This document shows positions 53,027 to 62,811 of a stretch of 64,000 nt of DNA, piece after piece (within the stretch, counting starts at the first letter, position 1; the number at the start of each line of letters is the position of its first letter). The stretch is from Rubrivivax sp. A210 (GTDB taxonomy: Bacteria; Pseudomonadota; Gammaproteobacteria; Burkholderiales; Burkholderiaceae_C): positions 1 to 64,000 of the forward strand of contig NZ_CAJGBN010000067.1 of NCBI RefSeq assembly GCF_904426505.1, in the 5' to 3' direction. Position numbers and translations under genes: made by a program. The notes beneath the pieces were generated by a model, which was not told the origin of the DNA, made no database searches, and was given only the letters and a program-made list of their open reading frames with translations.

Positions 53027-56000
53027 GGCGCCGATTGTCGCTGATCGACCGCCGCGTCGATGCGCACGCTGGGCGGACGCAGCTCGATGATGGCGACGAC
53101 ATCGTCGCCCTCCTGCTGCAGCGAGAGCATGGCGCTGCGGCGTGGCAGCAGGGCCCGTACCAGGCCCAGGCCCGAGACGCCGCCGCGCATGCGCGAGAGG
53201 TCGAAATCGGGCGCCAGCCGGCCCTGGCCGGCGATCTCGATGCGCACGCCCTCGGCCAGTGCGCGCAGGCGGCAGCGCACGCCGCCGCCGACACCGTGCT
53301 TGATGGCGTTGGTGAAGAGCTCATTGACCGTCAGCGCCACCGGGATCGACTCCGCCTCGGGCAGGATGTGGGGCACCTCGCCGACGCATTCGACCGAGAT
53401 CGGGCGCCCGAAGGTGCGCTGCACCGACTGCGCGATGGCGCGCAGCAGCCCGGCCACCGCCAGCGGCCCGCTGGCACCGACCTGCAGGCCGTAGACCTGG
53501 GCGATGGCCTGCACCTGGCCCACGGCCTCGGACAGCACCGCCGCCACCTCGGGGTGGCGGGCGGCGTTCTGCTGCAGCAGGCCGGCCACGCCCTGCAGGT
53601 TGTTCTTGATTCGATGGTGGACCTCGCGCACCAACACCTCGCGCTGGGCAATGGCGGCCTGCAGCCGTGCGCGCTCGGCGGCGCGCTGCTCGGTCACGTC
53701 GCTGGCCACCAGCAGCAACTGCTTGGCCGCGCCCTGGCCCTCGTGCAGCGCGGTGATGCGGCAGTCCCACACGCGCGGCGCCGTGGCCGGCGCGGCGCCG
53801 CCCTCTTCGCGCCACTCATGCTGGCGCACCGGGCTGCCGGCGTCGCCGCCGGCGGCATCGCTGAGCCAGGCGCGCAACTGAGCCGCCTGGGCGGGGGCGC
53901 AGCAATCCTCGGGCAGGGCACCGACCGCGCCCGCGATGCTTTGGCGGAAGAAGGCCGCGGCGGTCTGGTTGACCTGCTGCATGCGCAGCGTGCGTGCGTC
54001 GAAAAGGGCGATGGCCAGCGGCGCGGTCTCGATCACGCGCTGCAGCGAAGCCTGGGCCTGGGCAATGCTGACCTCGGCCTGGCGGCGGCGCTCGATGTCG
54101 AGCAGCGCGAAGGTCAGCTCGCGCCCGCCGAGCAGGCCGTGGCGAGGTGTGCCCGTGCTCTGGCTGGTGAGCACGGCATTGCCGACAACCCAGAACAAGC
54201 GACCGTCGCGCCCGCGCAGCCGGCATTCGAAGGTCTCGGCCTGGCCCTCGTTGAGGCGGTCGAGCCAGTCGACGCGGCGCAGCGGGTGCTCGGGCTCGGG
54301 GGTGGCGACGATGCTGATGGGCTCGCCGACGAAATCGGCCAGCTCGCCGGCGAACATGCGCCGCGCCGAGCGGTTCATCCACTCGATGCCGCGCTCGGAC
54401 ACGGTGACGATGCCCACCAGCACCGAGTTGAGGATGGCGCGCGTGCGCTCGGCCTGGCGCGCCATCGCCTCGCGGGCGCGCCGGCGCTCATCGATGTCGA
54501 CGAAGGAGCAGATCACGCCGGCCTCGGGGTCGGCCGCGTTGACCGGCCGCACCGCCACCTGCACCCAGACCAGGCGGCCGTCGCGGCGCTTGAGCACGCG
54601 CTCGCCACTGAAGCGGCCATGCTCGCGCAGCGCGTGGGCGATGCGGGACTCGAAGGCCACGCATTCGCGTGCGTTCTCGTACAGCTCGGCGGCGTCCAGC
54701 GTGTTGAGCTCGCTCGGCGCCCAGCCGGCCAGCGTGGCCATGGCCTGGTTGGCGCGCTCGATGCGCGCGCCGCGCTGGTAGACGATGCCGACCTCGGACA
54801 GGCTGAACATCAGCTCGCGGTCGCGCAGCAGTTGCTCCAGTTCGGCCTGCTGGGTCTTGAGCCGCGTGATGTCGGTGAGCACGGCCACCGCCTCGACCTG
54901 GCCGGTCTGCGGCTCGGCGCGCCGCACGGAAAGCGAATACCAGTGCAGCGAACCTCCGGCCTGTGCCAGCGGCAGCTCGGCCTCGAAGGGCCGCCCCTGG
55001 GCCAAGGCCTGGGTCACCTCGCCCAGGCCCTGGGCGGGGCCCATGCCGCGGCCGAAAATCTCTTCGAGCGAGGCGCCGGCGGCCGCACCCGGCTCGAAAT
55101 CGAGCATGCGCTCGAAGCGCCGGTTGCAGCGCACCAGCACCGGACCGCGCAGGTAGGCGATGCCGGCCGTGGAGCTGTCGAGGATGGTGGTCAGCTCGCG
55201 CAGCAGCTGCTCGTTGCGGCGGCGCGCGCTCTCCTGGTCGGTGATGTCGAGCGTGACGACCGAGGTGGTGACGCGTCCGGCTGCCAGCGCCGCCGGCTCG
55301 ACGCGCGTGAGCAGCCAGCGCGAGCCCAGCTCGGGATGGCGCACGGCATAGCGCACCTCGGCTCGCTCACCCTGGCGCAGCGCGCGCTGCAGACGCTCGA
55401 ACTCGGGCAGCGACTCCGTCTCGACGAGTTCGCGGCCTATGCCCAGCAGCGCACCGGCGGCCGGCACGCGCTGGGTCTCGACGCGGACGTGCTCGCCGCT
55501 GCTGGGCGGCGCCAGCCAGCCGCGCGACGGGTCGTAGGTGGCCACGCCGATGCTGGCGGTGTCCATCAGCATGCCCATCTCGAGCTGGGCAAGGTCGCGC
55601 TCGTCCTCGGCGCTGCGGTCCTGCACCACGGCCATCACGCGGCGCCCGCCGCCGTCGCCCAGATGGCAGGCCAGGCGCGCCCACAGGCGGCGGCGCCGGC
55701 CTTCGCCCATGGGCAGCAGCACCTGGCGCTCGAGCGGGCGAGCGCCCGGCGCGAGCTGCGGCGACATCGCCCCGCCCTCCCAGGCGAGCAGGGCCTGCAG
55801 TTCGGGCGCGGCGTCGGAAAGCACCTCGGGCACGCGCTCGACCAGGGCCTCGAAGGCGGCGTTGGACCGCACGATGAGGCCGGTGGCGTCGTAGACCAGC
55901 ATGCCGCCTCCGCTCAACTCGAACCACTGCGCCAGCTCGTCCTCGGCGCGCCGCACCTGGGCGCGCGCCGCGTGCTCGACGCTGGTGTCCTGCATCAGCG

Positions 56001-56355
56001 TCAGCCATTGGCGGTGGCCGCGAGGATCGGCCAGAGCCACCACATTGAGCGTCAGCCAGTGCTGGGAGCCGGCGGCGTCGACGAGGCGGCGGCGCAGGAT
56101 CAGCGGCGGTGCGCCCGGCAGCAGCGCCCGCGTCACCTCGCCGCGCTGCAGGCGGTTGGCGTCACGGTCTTCGGCCGGCTGAAGCTCGAGCATGTCGCGG
56201 CCCAGCAACTGCTCGCGCGGCAGGCCGACGAGGGCCGCGAAGGCCTCGTTGACATCGACCAGCCTGAACGCAGCGTCCTGCAACGTGGCCGGCACACTGG
56301 AGGCCCAGAGCACGCCGCGCAGGCTGGCCGAGGCCACGGCACCGCCCAGGCTCAT
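53023..56355 (-). CDS. Multi-PAS sensor histidine kinase (HisKA_2 type)
   Basis: A 1110-residue soluble kinase. About seven PAS or PAS-like modules run in series. Markers include FRLVDVNEAFAALVGLPREQ, LIVRSNAAFEALVERV, VLVRCNRRFERMLDFEPG, ARIERANQAMATLAGWAP, GIEWMNRSARRMFAGEL and TLRMQQVNQTAAAFFRQS. The HisKA_2 phospho-His is in VREVHHRIKNNLQGVAGLL, followed by a HATPase with LTVNELFTNAIKHG. ATG at 56355 overlaps the HDOD gene stop. The stop overlaps the ANTAR regulator, giving a clear kinase-regulator pair. Confidence 0.92.
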   Translation of the reverse strand: MSLGGAVASASLRGVLWASSVPATLQDAAFRLVDVNEAFAALVGLPREQLLGRDMLELQPAEDRDANRLQRGEVTRALLPGAPPLILRRRLVDAAGSQHWLTLNVVALADPRGHRQWLTLMQDTSVEHAARAQVRRAEDELAQWFELSGGGMLVYDATGLIVRSNAAFEALVERVPEVLSDAAPELQALLAWEGGAMSPQLAPGARPLERQVLLPMGEGRRRRLWARLACHLGDGGGRRVMAVVQDRSAEDERDLAQLEMGMLMDTASIGVATYDPSRGWLAPPSSGEHVRVETQRVPAAGALLGIGRELVETESLPEFERLQRALRQGERAEVRYAVRHPELGSRWLLTRVEPAALAAGRVTTSVVTLDITDQESARRRNEQLLRELTTILDSSTAGIAYLRGPVLVRCNRRFERMLDFEPGAAAGASLEEIFGRGMGPAQGLGEVTQALAQGRPFEAELPLAQAGGSLHWYSLSVRRAEPQTGQVEAVAVLTDITRLKTQQAELEQLLRDRELMFSLSEVGIVYQRGARIERANQAMATLAGWAPSELNTLDAAELYENARECVAFESRIAHALREHGRFSGERVLKRRDGRLVWVQVAVRPVNAADPEAGVICSFVDIDERRRAREAMARQAERTRAILNSVLVGIVTVSERGIEWMNRSARRMFAGELADFVGEPISIVATPEPEHPLRRVDWLDRLNEGQAETFECRLRGRDGRLFWVVGNAVLTSQSTGTPRHGLLGGRELTFALLDIERRRQAEVSIAQAQASLQRVIETAPLAIALFDARTLRMQQVNQTAAAFFRQSIAGAVGALPEDCCAPAQAAQLRAWLSDAAGGDAGSPVRQHEWREEGGAAPATAPRVWDCRITALHEGQGAAKQLLLVASDVTEQRAAERARLQAAIAQREVLVREVHHRIKNNLQGVAGLLQQNAARHPEVAAVLSEAVGQVQAIAQVYGLQVGASGPLAVAGLLRAIAQSVQRTFGRPISVECVGEVPHILPEAESIPVALTVNELFTNAIKHGVGGGVRCRLRALAEGVRIEIAGQGRLAPDFDLSRMRGGVSGLGLVRALLPRRSAMLSLQQEGDDVVAIIELRPPSVRIDAAVDQRQSAP

Positions 56356-57635
56356 CCGTCGAGCTGGCGCGCCGAGCCCAGCGCCACCAGCAGCGCGCGG
56401 TTGACTTCGGCCGGGCCGAGCATGAGCTGGTCGCTGCACTCGCGGATGTCGTAGAGCGACTCCTGCTCGATGGCGCGCAGCAGTTCCAGATAGGGCGCGA
56501 AGGGCCCGCCCTGGCCGCACAGCGCCTGCTGCACGCGCTCGGGCACGGGCAGGTTCTTCATCAGCTCAGCGAAGGGTTGCTGCAGCAGGCGATCGAGCAG
56601 CGAGAAGACGCCGCAGATGAACATCTCGCCGCGCAGCTCGGGGTCGCCCTGGCCGCGGCCCAGTTCCTCGAGCAGCAGGCCGCGGCGCACCGCGGCGTGG
56701 ATCATCGGCTGGGCAAAGCCGGCCTTGGACGACGAGGCCAGCAGCAGCGCCAGCCAGCGCTTGAGCCGCTCGTGGCCCAGCAGCATCAGCGCATGGCCGA
56801 AGGAATTGACCTCCACCGAAAGCCCGAAGGCCGGCGAGTTGAGGTAGCGCATCAGCCGGAAGGCCACCGTGGGGTCGCGCCGCAGCACGGCCTCGAGGCG
56901 GGACACCGGCTCTTCGCGCTCGACGCCGTTGATGAGGTCGAGCACCACGCTCACGTCGGAAGCCACCGTGTGGCGCGCACCGGCGGCCGGCAGCGGGTCG
57001 TCGAAGGGCCAGCCGAGCACGGCCACCGCGCCGCGCTGGAAGGCGCGCTCGACCTCGGCCGCGCTGCGCGTGCCGGCCTGCACCGTGGTGATGCTGCGCA
57101 CGCCCGGTGTCGCGGTGGCCTCGCTGCGGCGCTCGTCGCTGACGTCGACGATGGAATGCGAAAAACAGGCCAGCACTTCGGGCGCCAGGGCTTTCAGCGG
57201 CCGGCCCTTGATGAGCAGCACGCTGCCGGCCTCGCGCAGGCGCTGTATGGCCTCGGCGTGGGTGGCATCGGTGGCCATGAAGGCCGGAATCTCCAGCATC
57301 AGGTGGGGCGGCGGCGCCGCCTCCATCACCGCCATCAGCAGCGACTCGCCGGCGATGTTGAGCGAGACCGGCGCGTTCTTCACCGTCGGCGGCAGCGGCA
57401 CGCCGCGGGCACCGGCCGGGCGCGGCTCCAGCGGGCGCAGCGTCAGCTTCATGGGCTCGGCCTCGTCACTGGCCGGCCAGACCTCGAGCAGGGCGTCCAG
57501 CAATGCCGCGGCATCGGGCGTGGACTCGGGCCTTTCGGGGAAGAGGGTCAGCCGGCTCGCGACCACCGCACGTTGGCGGTCGATCATCGGGCTGTAGCCG
57601 AGGGCCAGCTGGCCCAGTACGGGATGCTCGGACAT
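56352..57635 (-). CDS. HDOD-domain signalling protein
   Basis: A 427-residue protein. The N-terminal half resembles a degenerate EAL fold (LALGYSPMIDRQRAVVASRLTLFP start; no catalytic EAL triplet seen). The C-terminal half is an HDOD domain (VLRRDPTVAFRLMRYLNSPAFGL, FGHALMLLGHERLKRWLALLLA). This architecture matches YuxH-like signalling proteins. It starts 33 bp after the flgL stop and overlaps the kinase gene by 4 nt, so it connects the flagellar operon to the kinase/ANTAR pair. Confidence 0.88.
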   Translation of the reverse strand: MSEHPVLGQLALGYSPMIDRQRAVVASRLTLFPERPESTPDAAALLDALLEVWPASDEAEPMKLTLRPLEPRPAGARGVPLPPTVKNAPVSLNIAGESLLMAVMEAAPPPHLMLEIPAFMATDATHAEAIQRLREAGSVLLIKGRPLKALAPEVLACFSHSIVDVSDERRSEATATPGVRSITTVQAGTRSAAEVERAFQRGAVAVLGWPFDDPLPAAGARHTVASDVSVVLDLINGVEREEPVSRLEAVLRRDPTVAFRLMRYLNSPAFGLSVEVNSFGHALMLLGHERLKRWLALLLASSSKAGFAQPMIHAAVRRGLLLEELGRGQGDPELRGEMFICGVFSLLDRLLQQPFAELMKNLPVPERVQQALCGQGGPFAPYLELLRAIEQESLYDIRECSDQLMLGPAEVNRALLVALGSARQLDG

Positions 57636-57668
57636 GAGGGGGGCCGGCGGCCTTGGGGAGGCGGGCGC

Positions 57669-58583
57669 CTAGCGGACGTAGTCGAAGAGGGACAGGCGCT
57701 GCACGATGGAATAGGTCTTCAGGGCGGCATCGTAGCCGCTCTGGCGGTTCTGGAATTCGGAGATCGCCTGCAGCATGTCCAGATCCTCGGCCTCGGAGAG
57801 CTGGCGCTCGGCGTCGAGCTTGCCCTGGCCCAGGCGGCTGGCGATGCCGTCGATGCGGTTGAGCGTCTCGCCGGCACGCGCACGCCAGCCACCCAGGTGC
57901 TCCTGGGCCTTGTCGATGAAGCCCAGGCCGTCGGCCACGGTCTGGGTGATCTCGGCAGTGGTGCGCCCGGCCGTTCGCAGTTCGGTGACGGTGCGGTCCA
58001 GCATCGCGAAGATCGTGCTGCCGGGCAGGGCCTGGTCGAGCTCGCTCAGCCAGACGGCCTGGCCGTCCATCGACAACGGCGAAGGCTCGCCCGAGGCGGC
58101 CTGCGCCTGGCCGGCGGTGCCGTTGTAGGTGAGGCCGTTGGCCGCGATCGGTGGCACGTCGGCGCCCTTGCCGCCGAAGAGATAGCGACCGGCGCCGTCA
58201 CCCCGGTTGGCCGTCTTGAGCAGGTCGTCGCGCAGGCCTTCCAGCTTGTCCGCCATAAGCGCGCGCTCGCTGTCGCTGTAGCCGCCGTTGCCGGCATTCA
58301 TCACCGTCTCGCGCGCCTGCTGCAGCAGTTCGCCGGCGTCGCCCAGCGCGCTCTCGGTGAGCAGCATGGCGTTGCGGCTGGCGCCCAGTGCGCGCTGCTC
58401 GGCGTCGACGCGGCGCGACGCCGCCAGCGCGCGTATGGCCGCCGCGGCCGACGAAGGGTCGTCGCTGACCTTTTGCACGCGCTTGCCGCTGGTGAGGCGG
58501 TCCTGCGCCTCGCTGATGCCCTGCTGGCGGCGCTGCAGATTGGATACCGAGGTCTCGAAGGCGTGGGCGGAGGTGATGCGCAT
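57669..58583 (-). CDS. flgL: Flagellar hook-filament junction protein FlgL
   Basis: A 304-residue secreted protein (HAP3). The N-terminal flagellin-like helix (AHAFETSVSNLQRRQQGISEAQDRLTSGKRVQKVSDDPSSAA) and matching C-terminal helix (LDMLQAISEFQNRQSGYDAALKTYSIVQRLSLFDYVR) form the D0/D1 core. The start ATG at 58583 begins MRITSAHAFE, the family pattern. 35 bp downstream of flgK. Confidence 0.95.
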   Translation of the reverse strand: MRITSAHAFETSVSNLQRRQQGISEAQDRLTSGKRVQKVSDDPSSAAAAIRALAASRRVDAEQRALGASRNAMLLTESALGDAGELLQQARETVMNAGNGGYSDSERALMADKLEGLRDDLLKTANRGDGAGRYLFGGKGADVPPIAANGLTYNGTAGQAQAASGEPSPLSMDGQAVWLSELDQALPGSTIFAMLDRTVTELRTAGRTTAEITQTVADGLGFIDKAQEHLGGWRARAGETLNRIDGIASRLGQGKLDAERQLSEAEDLDMLQAISEFQNRQSGYDAALKTYSIVQRLSLFDYVR

Positions 58584-58618
58584 GGCTCGGTCTCGCGGTG
58601 GGTCGGCTGGGGCGGTGA

Positions 58619-60019
58619 TCAACGGGTGGTGGCTTCGAGCATCTTGTCGAACAGCACCTGCGCCACCTGCAGGATCTTGGCCGCGGCCTGGTAGCTCTGC
58701 TGGTACTGGATGAGCTTGGCGGCTTCCTCGTCGAGGTTGACGCCGGCCAGGCTGGCGCGTGTGGATTCGGTCTGTGCCGCCACCGAGGCCGAGATGTCGG
58801 CAGCCGCCTGCGCGTTCTGGATGCGGGCGCCGAACTCGGCCGTCAGCTGGGCCCAGGCATCGTCGATGGTGCGCCCACCCAGGATGGTCTGGTCGCGCAG
58901 GCCCGCCAGCGCCAGCGCGTTGTCGTTGCTGGTGGCCAGTGCGCCGGACGGCGCCGTCATCGCGGCAGCCGCCAGCTCGCGCGGGTCGGTGATGAGCAGC
59001 GCCATTCCCTTGGGATCGGGCGGATTGCCAAGGGTGGCGAAGAGATCGCCACCGGCACCGCCATTGAGAGTCTGGCCCTGACCGTGCTGGATGTTGAAGG
59101 CGCTCGCCAGGCCGGCAGCCATGTCGCCCAGTGACTGGCGTGCCGCGGCAAGATCGAGGTTCTGGAAGCGCAGCAGGCCAGCCACGCTGCCGCCGCCCAC
59201 GGCGTCGGGGGCGATCATGCGGGGCGAACCGCCCTCCATGATGCCCAGGGCGCTGCGCGTGGGATCACTGCTGTCCTGCATCACCGCCAGCTCGCCCGCC
59301 TCGCTGCCGAGCACCAGGCGCTGGCCGCCGGCGATGAAGACCGACAGGCTGCCGTCGTTGGCCAGCACGGTGCTGAGCTTGAGGTGGGTGGCCAGGCGCG
59401 AGATCAGGCGGTCGCGTTCGTCGAGCAGGTCGTTGGCGGGCTGGCCCACGTTCTGGGCCGCGGCGATCTGCTGGTTGTCGGCGGCAATGCTGAGGGCCAG
59501 GCTGTTGATCTCGGACACCGCCGCCTCGAGCGCGCCGGTGACGGTGGCCTGCGACTGGTCGAACAAGGCGCCGGCATCGCGAAAGCGCGCCGCCAGGCTG
59601 TCGGCACGCGCCAGCACGACCTCGCGCGTGGCCAGGTCGCCCGGCTGGCTGGCCATGTCGGACAAGGCGCCCATCAGGTCGCTGACGGCATTGCCCAGGC
59701 CACCCTCCCCGGGCTTGAAGACCGGCTCGATCTGCTGCAGTTGCTCCAGGCGCGCCGCGTCCATTGTCGACAGTGCCTTGGACGAAGCGGCCTCGCGGGT
59801 GGCGAATTCATTGTGGGCGCGCTCGATGGTGGCAACGTCGACACCTCGGCCCTGGTAGAGGCCGCCCACCAGCAGCGCCTTGCTGGTGGCGAACTGGGCG
59901 TCCTGGCGCGAATAGCCGGCGACATTGGCATTGCCGATGTTGTGGCTGGTGGTCTGCAGGCCGATGTAGTTGGCCGTCATGGCCTTGAGGCCCAGCGCGG
60001 TGAGTGAGGAGCCGCCCAT
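58619..60019 (-). CDS. flgK: Flagellar hook-associated protein FlgK
   Basis: A 466-residue hook-filament junction protein (HAP1). The N-terminus has GLKAMTANYIGLQTTSHNIGNANVAGYSRQDAQF. The C-terminus has GVNLDEEAAKLIQYQQSYQAAAKILQVAQVLFDKML, the paired axial helices. It is shorter than enterobacterial FlgK (about 547 residues), so the variable middle domain is reduced. No frameshift is apparent. Confidence 0.95.
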   Translation of the reverse strand: MGGSSLTALGLKAMTANYIGLQTTSHNIGNANVAGYSRQDAQFATSKALLVGGLYQGRGVDVATIERAHNEFATREAASSKALSTMDAARLEQLQQIEPVFKPGEGGLGNAVSDLMGALSDMASQPGDLATREVVLARADSLAARFRDAGALFDQSQATVTGALEAAVSEINSLALSIAADNQQIAAAQNVGQPANDLLDERDRLISRLATHLKLSTVLANDGSLSVFIAGGQRLVLGSEAGELAVMQDSSDPTRSALGIMEGGSPRMIAPDAVGGGSVAGLLRFQNLDLAAARQSLGDMAAGLASAFNIQHGQGQTLNGGAGGDLFATLGNPPDPKGMALLITDPRELAAAAMTAPSGALATSNDNALALAGLRDQTILGGRTIDDAWAQLTAEFGARIQNAQAAADISASVAAQTESTRASLAGVNLDEEAAKLIQYQQSYQAAAKILQVAQVLFDKMLEATTR

Positions 60020-60033
60020 CTCAGCTCAACCCG

Positions 60034-60963
60034 TCAGGCCAGCGAACGCTGCAGGCGCAGCGTGGTGTTGATGACGCGCGTGAGCTTGTCGGCATAGGCC
60101 GGGTCGGTGGCATAGCCGGCGCGCTGCAGGCCCTGGGCGAACACCGCCGCCTGGCTGGCCGAGCCGCCGGCGCGCGCCGTGCCCTTGTCGGCCGAGGCCT
60201 GGCTTACCCCCTGCACCACCGCCTGGTAGCGAGGGCTGTCCTTCATCAGCCGCGCATAGTCGGCAAACGACTCGGCGTAGCTGCCATAGGCGCGAAACTT
60301 CGCCACCACCTTCTGCGGGCGGCCATTGATGTATTCGGTGGTCGAGACCTCGGCCACCGGGCCCTTCCAGTTGGCCCCTGCCTTGATGCCGAAGAGGTTG
60401 TAGGAAGGGCTGCCGTCGGCATGGCGAATCTCCTTGCGGCCCCAGCCGGTCTCGTGCGCCGCCTGCGCCACCATGAAGGTGGCCGGGATGCCGGTGGCGG
60501 CCTCGGCGGCGCGCGCTGCGTCGCCGTGCTGCTGCACGAAGCCTGCAGCGCCCGTCTGCGGTACGCGCACCGCCTCGGGCCTGGCCGCCAGCGGCGCCGG
60601 CGTGTTGTTGGCCGATCCAGTAGCCGGTACGGGGCCGGGCGTCAGGCCCATCTGGCGCTCGAGCTGCTTGAGGATGGCCTCGGACAGGCCGCCCGGCCGC
60701 CCGCTGAGCTGGGTCGCGAACTGCGTGTCCAGCATCTCGGTGCTGACCTGGCCGCCGGTGCTGTCGAGCATGCCGCTGGCCAGCGTGGACGAGCGCATGC
60801 TCTTCATCAGCTCGTTCATGAAGAGCGACTCGAACTGCTTGGCCGCCTCGCGCGCCGCCGCCTTGGGGTCGCTGGCGGCCTGGGCCTTGAGCGTGGCCAG
60901 CGCATGGGTGTCGATGGCCAGGCCCTGGCCGGCCGCGGCGCGGGGGGCGACGGGATTCGTCAT
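60034..60963 (-). CDS. flgJ: FlgJ, flagellar rod-cap protein with peptidoglycan hydrolase domain
   Basis: A 309-residue two-domain protein. The N-terminal rod-binding domain (AREAAKQFESLFMNELMKSMRSS) is followed by a C-terminal glucosaminidase domain starting GIPATFMVAQAAHETGWGRKE with the catalytic Glu, then YNLFGIKAGANWKG and ending near LRLQRSL. It opens peptidoglycan for the growing rod. ATGA overlap with flgI. Confidence 0.95.
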   Translation of the reverse strand: MTNPVAPRAAAGQGLAIDTHALATLKAQAASDPKAAAREAAKQFESLFMNELMKSMRSSTLASGMLDSTGGQVSTEMLDTQFATQLSGRPGGLSEAILKQLERQMGLTPGPVPATGSANNTPAPLAARPEAVRVPQTGAAGFVQQHGDAARAAEAATGIPATFMVAQAAHETGWGRKEIRHADGSPSYNLFGIKAGANWKGPVAEVSTTEYINGRPQKVVAKFRAYGSYAESFADYARLMKDSPRYQAVVQGVSQASADKGTARAGGSASQAAVFAQGLQRAGYATDPAYADKLTRVINTTLRLQRSLA

Positions 60964-62099
60964 AGGACTTCGATCTCGGCATGCAGCGCGCCGGCGCTCT
61001 TCATGGCCTGCAGGATGGCCAGCAGGTCCATGGGCGTGGCGCCGAGGGCGTTGAGCGCCTTCACGACATCCGCCAGGCGCACGCCGGGCGGCATGCTGAT
61101 CAGCGCCCCGCCCTGCTGGGTGATGGCGATGTCGGACTTCTCGGCCTGCACCGTCTGGCCCTGGGCCAGCGCATTGGGCTGGCTCACCACCGGCGTGGTG
61201 CTGATGGTCACCGACAAGTTGCCATGCGCCACGGCGCAGGCGCCCAGGGTGACGGCATCGTTCATCACCACCGAGCCGGTGCGCGCGTTGAGCACCACGC
61301 GCGCCGCCGGCTGGGCGAGTTCGAGCGTGAGGTTCTCGATGTCGGCCAGGAAAGCCACCCGCTCGTCGCCGGACTGGGGCACCTTGACGCGCACCGAGCG
61401 GCCGTCGATGGCGGCGGCCGTGCCGCCGCCCTTGGCCTGGTTGATGGCGCCGGCCACGGCGCGTGCGGTGGCGTAGTCACCCGCCGCCAGGCCCAGCACC
61501 AGGCTGTCGCCGGCCAGCAACGGCGTCGGCACGCTGCGCTCGACGCTGGCGCCCTCGGGGATGCGGCCGGCCGAGAGGTGGTTGATCTGCACCTTGGAGC
61601 CGCCCGCCGCGGCACCGGCACCGCCGACGATGAGATTGCCCTGGGCCAGGGCATAGACCTGGCCGTCGGCGCCCTTGAGCGGCGTGGCGATCAGCGTGCC
61701 GCCGCGCAGGCTCTTGGCATTGCCCACCGAAGACACGTTGACGTCGATGGTCTGGCCGGGCTGGGCGAAGGGCGGCAACTGGGCCGTGACCATCACCGCG
61801 GCCACGTTGCGCGGCTGCATCGTCACGCCCGGCGGCAGCGTCACGCCCATCTGCTGCAACATGGCATTCAGGCTCTGCGTCGTGAATGGCGTCTGCGTGC
61901 TCTGGTCGCCGGTGCCGTCGAGCCCGACGATGAGCCCATAGCCCACCAGCTGGTTGCTGCGCACGCCTTGCACGGCGGCGATTTCCTTGATGCGCACGGC
62001 GGCCGCGGCCTCCAGCGGCCACCACAACGCGCTGCTGGCGGCGGCCAGGCCGAGCGCGACGGTCCAGCGCAGCAGGCTTTCGGCGTTGAAGCGGGTCAT
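60960..62099 (-). CDS. flgI: Flagellar P-ring protein FlgI
   Basis: A 379-residue periplasmic protein. The Sec signal peptide ends about AAAAVRIKEIA. The conserved start of the mature part is VQGVRSNQLVGYGLIVGLDGTGDQSTQTPFTTQSL. The C-terminal part ends GATPMDLLAILQAMKSAGALHAEIEVL. It forms the P ring in the peptidoglycan layer with chaperone FlgA. Confidence 0.96.
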   Translation of the reverse strand: MTRFNAESLLRWTVALGLAAASSALWWPLEAAAAVRIKEIAAVQGVRSNQLVGYGLIVGLDGTGDQSTQTPFTTQSLNAMLQQMGVTLPPGVTMQPRNVAAVMVTAQLPPFAQPGQTIDVNVSSVGNAKSLRGGTLIATPLKGADGQVYALAQGNLIVGGAGAAAGGSKVQINHLSAGRIPEGASVERSVPTPLLAGDSLVLGLAAGDYATARAVAGAINQAKGGGTAAAIDGRSVRVKVPQSGDERVAFLADIENLTLELAQPAARVVLNARTGSVVMNDAVTLGACAVAHGNLSVTISTTPVVSQPNALAQGQTVQAEKSDIAITQQGGALISMPPGVRLADVVKALNALGATPMDLLAILQAMKSAGALHAEIEVL

Positions 62100-62107
62100 G
62101 GCGGGCC

Positions 62108-62800
62108 TCAGACCGGCGCCAGGCTGAGGAAGACGCGCGACAGCCAGCCCACTGCCTGCGCCTCGGCCTGCTGGCCGCGGCCACGGTGCTCGAGCCGCAC
62201 ATTGGCGATCTGCGCGCTCGGCACGGCGTTGCCGCTCTGGATGGCGCGCGGGTCGACCTGGCCCGAGAAGCGCAGCACGTCGACGTTCTCATTGACGCCG
62301 ATCTGCTTTTCGCCCGCGATCAACAGGTGGCCGTTGGGCAGCACGCCGCGCACGACCACAGTGATGGTGCCGCTGAAGTCGTTGCTGCTCTCGGTGGCGC
62401 CCTTGCCCTCGAAGCTGTTGGTACCGGTGGCGCCGATGTTGGCGCGGCCGAACTTGCCGGCGTTCATGCCCGGCAATGCCGTCACGCCGGCGGCCAGCCC
62501 GCCCTTCTTGTCGACCGAGCTGGTCGACGACTGGCTGGCGCTGATCTTCTCGACGATCTGCACCACCAGGGTGTCGCCGACATGGCGGGCGCGGTGGTCC
62601 TCGAACAGCGGGCGGTAGCTGGCGGCGCGGTAGATCGAGCCGGTGGCCTCGGCCGGCTGCGGTATGACCTCGGGCAGCAGCGGCGGCTGGTTGTCCTCGA
62701 CCTGTACGCGCGGCCAGATCACGCCGCAGCCGGCCAGAAGCAGGCTCAGCACCAGGGTAGCGTGCAGGGTGGCGGACCGAACGACGGCGTGGCGCTTCAT
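62108..62800 (-). CDS. flgH: Flagellar L-ring lipoprotein FlgH
   Basis: A 230-residue outer-membrane lipoprotein. Signal LVLSLLLAGC has the lipid-modified Cys. Conserved segments are SLFED-like RPLFEDHRARHVGDTLVVQIVEK and NGHLLIAGEKQIGVNENVDVLRFSGQVDPR. I chose ATG at 62800 because AAGGAGG lies five bases before it; the in-frame GTG at 62815 is less likely. Confidence 0.96.
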   Translation of the reverse strand: MKRHAVVRSATLHATLVLSLLLAGCGVIWPRVQVEDNQPPLLPEVIPQPAEATGSIYRAASYRPLFEDHRARHVGDTLVVQIVEKISASQSSTSSVDKKGGLAAGVTALPGMNAGKFGRANIGATGTNSFEGKGATESSNDFSGTITVVVRGVLPNGHLLIAGEKQIGVNENVDVLRFSGQVDPRAIQSGNAVPSAQIANVRLEHRGRGQQAEAQAVGWLSRVFLSLAPV

Positions 62801-62811
62801 GGCGGCCTCCT

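Noticed and set aside
53035..56454. An 1139-residue plus-strand frame over the multi-PAS kinase
   Set aside because: Antisense shadow without any recognisable domain; the minus frame carries PAS, HisKA_2 and HATPase motifs.
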